Of a stretch of 47,524 nt of DNA, positions 41,203 to 47,524 are shown piece by piece. The position numbers and the translations under genes are program-made. The notes below the pieces were generated by a model. The model had not been told where the DNA came from, did no database searches, and saw only the letters and a list, made by a program, of their open reading frames with translations. Each line of letters starts with the position of its first letter. The stretch's first letter is position 1. The stretch is from positions 1 through 47,524 of the forward strand of contig NZ_LACH01000045.1 of NCBI RefSeq assembly GCF_000968015.1, read 5' to 3'. Source of the stretch: Pseudomonas fluorescens. GTDB taxonomy: Bacteria; Pseudomonadota; Gammaproteobacteria; Pseudomonadales; Pseudomonadaceae.

Positions 41203-43131
41203 ATGCGCAGTCGCCTTTTCAGTCTTTTATCCTGTTTTCTTTTTTCTGCCACTGTCGTTCAAACAGCCCAGGCGGTGGACCTGTCCACCCAGCGTCAGTA
41301 TTACGATGAAGCCAAGCGCGCCCTCGCCAAAGGGGATACCGGTCCTTATTTCCGTTACAGCCAAGCCCTCAGCGATTACCCGCTGGAGCCGTACCTGGCG
41401 TATGACGAACTGACCGCTCGCCTTAAAACCGCGAGCAATGTCGAAATCGAGAAATTCCTCGCCGAGCACGGTGACCTGCCCCAGGCCAACTGGATGAAGT
41501 TGCGCTGGTTGCGTTGGCTGGCCGAACGCGGCGACTGGGCGACCTTCGTCAAGTACTACGACCCCAAGCTCAATTTCACCGAACTGGACTGCCTGAACGC
41601 GCAGTATCAGATCGGGCATAACCAGAAAGCCGAAGGCTACGCCAACGCCAATAAACTCTGGCTGACCGGCAAATCCCAACCCGCCGCGTGCGATGCGCTG
41701 TTCGGGCAATGGGCTGCCGAAGGCCAGTTGACCGAGCAAAAACGCTGGGAGCGCACCAAACTTGCCGCCCAGGCGCGCAACTATCCGCTGGCCAACAGCC
41801 TGGTCAATGGCCTGACCACCCTCGCCCCTCGTGGTCGTTTGCTGATTGATGTGGCGCAGAAACCCGAACTGCTCAACCAGCCGTCGCGCTTCACCCCGGC
41901 CGATGAACCGATGTCTGACATCGTCAGCCTCGGCCTGCGCCGCTTGGCCAAGCAAGACCCGGACAAGGCCATGGAGCTGCTCGACGGTTATGCCAGCAGC
42001 ATGCACTTCTCCCGAGATGAGAAAGTGGCCATCGCCCGTGAAATCGGCTTGACCCTCGCCCGCCGCTTCGACCCTCGCGCGCTGGACGTGATGACCAAGT
42101 ACGATCCGGAGCTTCGCGACAACACCGTGTCCGAATGGCGCCTGCGTTTGCTGCTGCGCCTGGCCCGCTGGGACGATGCCTATCAGTTGACTCGCCGCTT
42201 GCCGCAAGACCTGGCGACCACCAACCGCTGGCGCTACTGGCAGGCCCGAAGCCTGGAACTGGCGCAGCCGCAGAACCCGGAAGCGCAAGCGCTCTACAGG
42301 AACCTGGCTCGTGAGCGAGACTTCTATGGCTTCCTCGCCGCTGATCGTTCGCAATCACCTTATTCGCTGGTCAACAAACCCTTGGTATTGAGCCAGGCGC
42401 TGATCAACAAGGTCCGCAATACACCGGGCGTGCGTCGGGCGCTTGAGTTTCACGCTCGCGGACAGATCGTCGATGGTCGCCGCGAGTGGTACCACGTCAG
42501 CCGCCACTTCAGCCGCGACGAAATGGTCGCCCAAGCGAAACTGGCCTACGACCTGAAATGGTATTTCCCGGCGATCCGCACCATCAGTCAGGCGCAGTAC
42601 TGGGACGACCTGGACATCCGCTTCCCGATGGCCCACCGCGAAACTCTGGTGCGCGAAGCCAAGGTTCGTGGCTTGCATTCGAGCTGGGTGTTCGCCATCA
42701 CCCGCCAGGAAAGTGCTTTCATGGACGACGCCCGTTCCGGCGTCGGCGCCAGCGGCCTGATGCAACTGATGCCCGGCACCGCCAAGGAAACCGCGCGCAA
42801 GTTCAGCATTCCACTGGCCTCGCCGCAGCAAGTGCTGGACCCGGACAAGAACATCCAGCTCGGCGCCGCTTACCTGAGCCAGGTCCACAGCCAGTTCAAC
42901 GGCAACCGCGTCCTCGCCTCCGCCGCCTATAACGCCGGCCCGGGTCGCGTACGTCAGTGGCTGCGCGGCGCGGACCACCTGAGCTTTGACGTCTGGGTGG
43001 AAAGCATTCCGTTCGACGAAACCCGCCAGTACGTGCAAAACGTGCTGTCGTACTCGGTGATCTACGGCCAGAAGCTCAACTCACCGCAACCGCTGGTGGA
43101 TTGGCATGAGCGCTACTTTGACGATCAATGA
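41203..43131 (+). CDS. slt: Soluble lytic murein transglycosylase Slt70
   Basis: A 642-residue periplasmic enzyme that cleaves the MurNAc-GlcNAc bond to 1,6-anhydro products. A signal peptide (1-24, MRSRLFSLLSCFLFSATVVQTAQA) is followed by the ring of short helices (about 30-440, superhelical U domain) and the lysozyme-like SLT domain with catalytic E503 (AITRQESAFMDDARSGVGASGLMQLMPGTA) and AYNAGPGRVRQWL. The start at 41203 fits the signal peptide; the frame is open further upstream to 41155 without a better start. Its products feed the NagZ step encoded at 24910. Ends at a strong terminator. Confidence 0.96.
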   Translation: MRSRLFSLLSCFLFSATVVQTAQAVDLSTQRQYYDEAKRALAKGDTGPYFRYSQALSDYPLEPYLAYDELTARLKTASNVEIEKFLAEHGDLPQANWMKLRWLRWLAERGDWATFVKYYDPKLNFTELDCLNAQYQIGHNQKAEGYANANKLWLTGKSQPAACDALFGQWAAEGQLTEQKRWERTKLAAQARNYPLANSLVNGLTTLAPRGRLLIDVAQKPELLNQPSRFTPADEPMSDIVSLGLRRLAKQDPDKAMELLDGYASSMHFSRDEKVAIAREIGLTLARRFDPRALDVMTKYDPELRDNTVSEWRLRLLLRLARWDDAYQLTRRLPQDLATTNRWRYWQARSLELAQPQNPEAQALYRNLARERDFYGFLAADRSQSPYSLVNKPLVLSQALINKVRNTPGVRRALEFHARGQIVDGRREWYHVSRHFSRDEMVAQAKLAYDLKWYFPAIRTISQAQYWDDLDIRFPMAHRETLVREAKVRGLHSSWVFAITRQESAFMDDARSGVGASGLMQLMPGTAKETARKFSIPLASPQQVLDPDKNIQLGAAYLSQVHSQFNGNRVLASAAYNAGPGRVRQWLRGADHLSFDVWVESIPFDETRQYVQNVLSYSVIYGQKLNSPQPLVDWHERYFDDQ

Positions 43132-43151
43132 GCCTGCGTTGAAGCACTGAC

Positions 43152-43185
43152 AAAAATGCCCGCATCAATTGATGCGGGCATTTTT
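43152..43185. terminator. Bidirectional terminator after slt
   Basis: A 15-bp perfect stem (43152-43166 with 43171-43185, loop AATT) with core TGCCCGCAT is flanked by A5 and T6. It lies between slt and the convergent Fic remnant. Confidence 0.95.
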
Positions 43186-43203
43186 TATTCGCGTCCAGAA
43201 CGT

Positions 43204-43819
43204 CTACGCCGACTTGAGCCGTGCGGCAATCCGTTTGCCATACAGGGTCAGACGATATTTTTGAGCTGGGCTGCTTGGCGACTCGGGATTGGTCATTTCA
43301 ATCAAATCGGCAGCCAATGCGGGCCTGAGGTAGTTAGCCCGAAAGGTCGCCTTGTGAGCCAGACCGACCTCGGTCATCAAGGCGCTGATTCTAAGCGGGC
43401 CGTTAACATGGAGCGCTGAAAGCAATTTCCCTACTGGGTCGCTTACCAGGTCGGTTACTGGGTCGGTTACTGACTCACTAAGGGCCGCTTCCTCAAGCGC
43501 GAGACTCAATGCTTGCAGCATGAACTCGACAAAAGGCGTCGCCTCAGCCAACTGATTGGCCGCCGACAATGCCGCATAATAGAACAGCCGTCACCTGTTC
43601 GATGCTCAGGGTGTTGTTCTCAATCGCTAGAGAAGCCTGAATCGTACGAATCCGATTGCTGCGACGGAGTTGAGGCGTCTGCCGAGGATCATCCACAGCC
43701 GAAAGCTGACCGATCTGCTCACTGATCTCGGCGACCAACGCCAACATTCTGGTGGTCAGGGTCAACGGTGGTTGATAACGGCTCATATCCTTTTCCAGGC
43801 TCGCAACTGTGGCCGACAT
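43204..43819 (-). pseudogene. Fic family protein remnant, catalytic core deleted
   Basis: Two overlapping frames on the minus strand are the two ends of a Fic/AMPylase-type protein. The first (from 43819, MSATVASLEKDMSRYQPPLTLT...) has the Fic_N pattern NRIRTIQASLAIENNTLSIEQVTAVL, including the (S/T)xxxE(G/N) inhibitory-helix-like motif, then drifts out of frame (LLCGIVGGQSVG, stop at 43544). The second (to 43204) begins near LAEATPFVEFMLQALSLALEEA, the post-catalytic helix, and ends in a winged-helix-like tail. The middle part with the HPFxxGNGR motif is missing, so the gene is an internal deletion with a frameshift at about 43545-43600. A repeated SVTDPVTDLVSDPVG stretch is in the tail. Confidence 0.8.
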
Positions 43820-43854
43820 AATGTCCGACCCCGGCAGCATTCAGCAGCACTCAT

Positions 43855-45630
43855 TCACGCGGCCTCATGTCCATCGTTAAACTGCAACGCCGCCAACCGC
43901 GCATACAGCGCGTTGCTCGCGATCAACTCCTGATGCGTCCCCACCGCCACCAGTTTCCCTTGGTCCATCACCGCGATCCGGTCAGCGTTTTTCACCGTGG
44001 CCAGTCGGTGGGCGATGACCAGTGTGGTGCGGTTTTTCATCAGGCTCGGCAGGGCTTGCTGGATCAGGTGTTCACTCTGGGCGTCGAGGGCGCTGGTGGC
44101 TTCGTCCAGTAGCAGGATCGGCGCGTCCACCAGCAATGCCCGAGCGATGGCCAGGCGTTGACGTTGGCCGCCAGACAAACCGAGGCCACCGTCGCCAAGG
44201 TGGGTCTGGTAGCCGTTGGGCATTTGTTCGATGAAGTCGTGGGCGTAAGCGATTTTCGCCGCTTCCTGAACCTGGGCCAGGGTTGCCGTCGGGTTGCCGT
44301 AGCGGATGTTCTCCTCGATGCTGCCAAAGAACAGCGCCGGGGATTGCGAGACCAGGGCGAAGCAGCGGCGCAGGTCCAACGGATCGAGTTGAGTCAGCGG
44401 CACGCCATCGAGCAGGATGCGTCCTTCGGCGGGGTCGTAAAAGCGCAGCAGCAAGTCATACACCGTAGACTTGCCGGCACCGGAGGGGCCTACCAATGCA
44501 ACTGTTTCGCCAGCATTGATCGTCAGATTCAAACCATCGACCGCATAGCTTTCGGGACGCGAAGGGTAGGAAAAGCGCACGTCTTGCAGCACCAGGTCAC
44601 CCTTCACCCGTTCGGGCAAGGTCACCAGGCCAGTGGTCGGTGGCTGGATAATGTTTTCCGAGCGCAGCAACTCGGCTATCCGCTCGGCGGCGCCGGCGGC
44701 ACGTTGCAGTTCGCCGATCACTTCGCTCAACGTGCCGAATGCGCTGCCGACGATCAGGCTGTAAAACACAAACGCCGCCAGCTCGCCCGCGGAAATCCGC
44801 CCGGCAATGACATCCATGCCGCCGACCCAAAGCATCACCCCGACCGCGCCAAGCACCAGCACGATCACCAGGGTAATCAGCCAGGCCCGCTGGAAGATCC
44901 GCTTGCGAGCAGTGTTGAAGGCCTCCTCCACCGTTGCGGCAAAGCGCTGCTCGTCCTCGACCTGATGGTTGTAGGCCTGCACGGTTTTGATCTGGCCCAG
45001 GGTTTCGGAAACGTAGCTGCCGATATCGGCAATCCGGTCCTGGCTCAGGCGTGACAGGCTACGCACCCGACGGCCAAAAATCAGGATCGGCGCGATCACC
45101 AATGGCAACGCGACCACCACGATGCTGGTGAGCTTGGGGTTGGTGATGAACAGCAGGACGATCCCGCCGATCACCATCAACAGATTGCGCAAAAACAGCG
45201 ACAGCGAAGAGCCGATCACCGATTGCAGCAGCGTGGTGTCAGCGGTTAACCGCGACTGGATCTCGGAGCTGCGGTTGTCTTCATAGAATCCTGGGTGCAG
45301 ATAAATCAGATGGTTGAACACCTGACGACGGATGTCCGCGACAACGCGTTCGCCGATCCATGAAACCAGGTAAAAACGCGCGAAGGTACCAATCGCCAGC
45401 CCCACCACCAGCAACATAAACAGGCCGATGGACTGGTTGAGCAAATGCGGCGACTGGGTCATGAACCCCTGATCCACCAGCAGGCGAATCCCCTGCCCCA
45501 TGGACAAGGTGATGCCCGCCGTGACGATCAATGCGAGCAAGGCACCGACGGCCGGCCAGCGATAAGGCGCGATGAAACGCAGGGCCAGGCGCATGGCGCG
45601 CCGTTGACGGGAAGAGAGGATGGAGATCAT
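43855..45630 (-). CDS. ABC exporter half-transporter (MsbA-like)
   Basis: A 591-residue type IV ABC exporter with six membrane helices (about 15-300) fused to an ATPase. Motifs: Walker A GPSGAGKST, Q-loop VSQSPALFFGSIEENI, signature LSGGQRQRLAIARAL, Walker B ILLLDEATSALD, H-loop VIAHRL. The intracellular coupling helices include YLHPGFYEDNRSSEIQSRLTADT. The substrate cannot be told; such orphan homodimers export lipids or drugs, and this is not the lipid A flippase of the main msbA locus as far as context shows. The ATG at 45630 is taken over a TTG at 45642; neither has a clear Shine-Dalgarno. Only 35 bases separate its stop from the Fic remnant. Confidence 0.93.
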   Translation of the reverse strand: MISILSSRQRRAMRLALRFIAPYRWPAVGALLALIVTAGITLSMGQGIRLLVDQGFMTQSPHLLNQSIGLFMLLVVGLAIGTFARFYLVSWIGERVVADIRRQVFNHLIYLHPGFYEDNRSSEIQSRLTADTTLLQSVIGSSLSLFLRNLLMVIGGIVLLFITNPKLTSIVVVALPLVIAPILIFGRRVRSLSRLSQDRIADIGSYVSETLGQIKTVQAYNHQVEDEQRFAATVEEAFNTARKRIFQRAWLITLVIVLVLGAVGVMLWVGGMDVIAGRISAGELAAFVFYSLIVGSAFGTLSEVIGELQRAAGAAERIAELLRSENIIQPPTTGLVTLPERVKGDLVLQDVRFSYPSRPESYAVDGLNLTINAGETVALVGPSGAGKSTVYDLLLRFYDPAEGRILLDGVPLTQLDPLDLRRCFALVSQSPALFFGSIEENIRYGNPTATLAQVQEAAKIAYAHDFIEQMPNGYQTHLGDGGLGLSGGQRQRLAIARALLVDAPILLLDEATSALDAQSEHLIQQALPSLMKNRTTLVIAHRLATVKNADRIAVMDQGKLVAVGTHQELIASNALYARLAALQFNDGHEAA

Positions 45631-45764
45631 TCGATGGCGCAACCAGTAGGGTTTGACGCGATCAAGCCTACACCGGTCGATGGGCTTGAACGCTGTAAAT
45701 CATAATGAGTCAGGTTAAATATGACCGCAAAGCCTAGGCCCTAGACGGTATTGGTCTAAAGTCC

Positions 45765-45809
45765 GGGTGGCAACACCGCGTTATTTCTGGTGGACTGATG
45801 TTGCCGCCC
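45765..45809. other. Imperfect inverted repeat in a 260-base leader
   Basis: GGGTGGCAACA (45765-45775) can pair with TGTTGCCGCCC (45799-45809) through 11 bp including one G-U, around a 23-base loop. It stands about 80 bases upstream of the 59-residue gene, in a 260-base region with no other gene. Confidence 0.5.
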
Positions 45810-45890
45810 TGGAAAGATCGCAGGGAGTTGTCACAGCCCGGTCACCTGGCGGTTCTATAGTAAGCACACAACCTGATGAGGAGACAGGCC

Positions 45891-46070
45891 ATGTCCTTGC
45901 AAAACAGCAGCGAAGACAAGATTGAAGTGATCCGCACACAGCCAGACCAGTCTCTGGGTTGTTCGATTATCGATAAGGATGGGCGCGAAGTACCGATCAC
46001 TGAAGGCATGATCCAGGACGCTTGCCGCGAACTGGAAAAGCGATTGGTCAAGCCTGCCGAACAAAAGTGA
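45891..46070 (+). CDS. 59-residue conserved protein of unknown function
   Basis: MSLQNSSEDKIEVIRTQPDQ...: a small acidic, soluble protein with one central strand (GCSIIDKDGREVPITEGMI) and a C-terminal helix (IQDACRELEKRLVKPAEQK). No family is recognised with confidence, although small proteins of this kind recur in Pseudomonas genomes. The ATG at 45891 is well supported by GAGGAG 8 bases upstream; in-frame starts before it lack a site. It ends with a good terminator and stands alone, so it is a genuine small gene. A CTATAGT hexamer-type -10 near 45855 resembles a sigma-S promoter but is weak evidence. Confidence 0.8.
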   Translation: MSLQNSSEDKIEVIRTQPDQSLGCSIIDKDGREVPITEGMIQDACRELEKRLVKPAEQK

Positions 46071-46089
46071 TATAGCCACCGTCTTCTTG

Positions 46090-46111
46090 ACCCGGCCTCT
46101 GATGGCCGGGT
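46090..46111 (+). terminator. Intrinsic terminator of the 59-residue gene
   Basis: ACCCGGCC (46090-46097) pairs with GGCCGGGT (46104-46111), loop TCTGAT, running into TTTTTT. Confidence 0.93.
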
Positions 46112-46147
46112 TTTTTATGGGTGTTTTTCGAGGGTGCTGCGCCCCCA

Positions 46148-46254
46148 ATCGTCGGAACGCCGCCCGGAGCAAGCTCGCTCCCACAATTGATCTGTGTCGT
46201 ACATAAAGTTTGTATGCACTGAAAATCTACTGTGGGAGCGAGCTTGCTCGCGAT
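46148..46254. repeat. REP pair upstream of the pdxB 3' end
   Basis: The left copy has the ATCGTCGGAACGCCGCCCG tail then GAGCAAGCTCGCTCCCAC; the right copy is GTGGGAGCGAGCTTGCTCGC with the GCGAT tail (46232-46254). It is placed between the convergent 59-residue gene and pdxB. Confidence 0.9.
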
Positions 46255-46270
46255 TGAGCCAACTCGGTCC

Positions 46271-47413
46271 TCAGACAGCCGAAGCGCCCAACGCCGCCAC
46301 AATCCTCTGCAACTCAGGCGAATCCCCATCCATCCGCACCGACAACCCATCAATCTCACGCCGCAGCGGATAATGCTTGCGCAGTGAATCAAACGCCTCA
46401 CGCTGCTCGTTCACATTGCCTACAAGGCTGCGACGAAAATCCGCATCGTCGCGGCGCGGGTCGTACACGCCACGGCACAACATGGCCAACGACCAGGCCG
46501 GATCGCTGTTAGCGTTCAAGGTCACTTGCGACAGCCAGGGTGCGGGCAGCAAATCGTTCAAGCTGATCTGGGCCGCTTGCCCGAGAAAATCGCAATACGC
46601 CTGATAAATCTGCGCGGTGCCACGTTGTCTGCCGTCGAGGCTGTACCCGGCAATGTGCGGCGTCGCCAGCACGCAGAGTTCGGCCAGTGCCACATCGACC
46701 TCAGGCTCACCTTCCCAGACATCCAGCACTGCTTGCAGGTCTTCGCGTTGCAACAGCACCTGGCGCAGGGCGGCGTTGTCTACCACCGGGCCACGACTGG
46801 CATTGATCAGCCAGGTGCCGGACTTGAGCTGGTTCAAGCGGTTTTTATCGAACAGATGCCAGGTCGACTGGGCGCCATGTTTCTTCAACGGTGTGTGCAG
46901 GCTGATGACATCGCACTGTTCGATGATCTTTTCAAGGCTGACGTAATCGCCACCTTCAGCGGCTTGCCTTGGCGGATCGCAAACCAGCACGTTCCAGCCC
47001 AGACCTTGCAGAACCTTGACCAAGCGGCCGCCCACTTCACCGGCACCGACGACGCCATAGGTGCGTTGAGTCAGGTCGGCGCCTTCGATTTCGGCCAGAG
47101 TCAGCAGACTGCCGAGCACGTAGTCGACCACACCCCGGGCGTTGCAGCCGGGCGCGCTGGACCAGGTGATGCCGGCCTGCTGAAAGTAATCCAGATCCAG
47201 ATGATCCGTGCCAATGGTGCAGGTGCCGACAAAGCGTACCTTGCTGCCTTCGAGCAACGCGCGGTTAACGTTGGTCACCGAACGCACCAGCAGCACATCG
47301 GCCTGTTCGACGGTGGCGCGGTCAATGGAACGTCCCGGCACCCGGCGGATTTCACCGAAACCTTCGAAGAAGGCATCGAGCAGCGGGATATTTTCGTCGG
47401 CAACAATCAGCAT
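46271..47413 (-). CDS. pdxB: Erythronate-4-phosphate dehydrogenase PdxB
   Basis: A 380-residue D-isomer-specific 2-hydroxyacid dehydrogenase that oxidises 4-phospho-D-erythronate in DXP-dependent pyridoxal phosphate synthesis. MLIVADENIPLLDAFF is the typical PdxB opening. The NAD motif YGVVGAGEVGGRLVKVL is at about 119-135, and the active set is R207 (INASRGPVVDN), E236 (DVWEGEPEVD) and H253 (TPHIAGYS). A C-terminal dimerisation domain of about 95 residues distinguishes PdxB from SerA. The ATG at 47413 has AAGGAG 7 bases upstream; the frame is open earlier to 47488 without support. The remaining bases 47414-47524 hold its promoter region. Confidence 0.97.
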   Translation of the reverse strand: MLIVADENIPLLDAFFEGFGEIRRVPGRSIDRATVEQADVLLVRSVTNVNRALLEGSKVRFVGTCTIGTDHLDLDYFQQAGITWSSAPGCNARGVVDYVLGSLLTLAEIEGADLTQRTYGVVGAGEVGGRLVKVLQGLGWNVLVCDPPRQAAEGGDYVSLEKIIEQCDVISLHTPLKKHGAQSTWHLFDKNRLNQLKSGTWLINASRGPVVDNAALRQVLLQREDLQAVLDVWEGEPEVDVALAELCVLATPHIAGYSLDGRQRGTAQIYQAYCDFLGQAAQISLNDLLPAPWLSQVTLNANSDPAWSLAMLCRGVYDPRRDDADFRRSLVGNVNEQREAFDSLRKHYPLRREIDGLSVRMDGDSPELQRIVAALGASAV

Positions 47414-47524
47414 GGCAGGCTCCTTTGGGGGATCGGCAGTGTAGGCGGAGATGACCGTAGTGGGCCAGCAGGCATTAGGGGTCATCACACCCCCGTGGTG
47501 AGGGGATTTATCCCCGTTCGGCTG

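Noticed and set aside
4153..46254. REP copies as CRISPR repeats or phage attachment sites
   Set aside because: They are paired palindromic units scattered between genes at irregular distances, with no spacers, cas genes, integrase or tRNA target.

Overview
The window is ordinary, high-GC chromosomal DNA from a Pseudomonas of the fluorescens/putida side of the genus. This rests on gene content and order, remembered from other pseudomonads: rssC-rssB, lolCDE, sthA, apbE, gapB, mfd, csiV, a nagZ cluster, psrA/lexA/sulA, topA, fadBA, uup, slt and pdxB. Scattered REP-type repeats (core GTGGGAGCGAGCTTGCTCGC) point the same way. I see no tRNA, rRNA, insertion sequence, prophage or CRISPR array, and no large undescribed system. 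The interest lies in small features: degenerate enzymes, gene loss, one low-GC gene pair, operators and unexplained intergenic structures.

Left part (1-12670): a coupled RssC/RssB pair that should act on stationary-phase sigma control; mlaA (outer-membrane lipid asymmetry); a phosphonatase-like protein without its catalytic Asp; a DUF4404 protein; queF (queuosine); a copper module made of a periplasmic cupredoxin divergent from a CopRS/CusRS-type two-component system; the lolC-lolD-lolE lipoprotein-release operon, with a terminator-like hairpin between lolD and lolE; an atypical PilZ protein; and a glycerophosphodiester phosphodiesterase.

Middle part (12670-30760): sthA, an apbE that lacks the nqr operon beside which it sits in P. 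aeruginosa, and gapB. Divergent from these is mfd-csiV-SNF2 helicase. Then come methylthioinosine phosphorylase and nagZ, and psrA divergent from lexA-sulA. That divergent region carries two overlapping PsrA-type operators over the psrA promoter and two SOS boxes over the lexA promoter. After a small unknown gene there is a low-GC lemA-DUF3137 pair that looks inserted, and a DUF6586-type gene.

Right part (30760-47524): topA, a DUF1653 gene, the fadBA beta-oxidation operon (a likely PsrA target), a 539-base intergenic region with a palindrome and an orphan plus-strand terminator, a membrane-anchored unknown, a universal stress protein, the ABC-F ATPase uup, the lytic transglycosylase slt, a Fic pseudogene that has lost its catalytic core, an MsbA-like ABC exporter, a 59-residue unknown behind a structured leader, and pdxB. 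Most operons end in clear intrinsic terminators or REP pairs.
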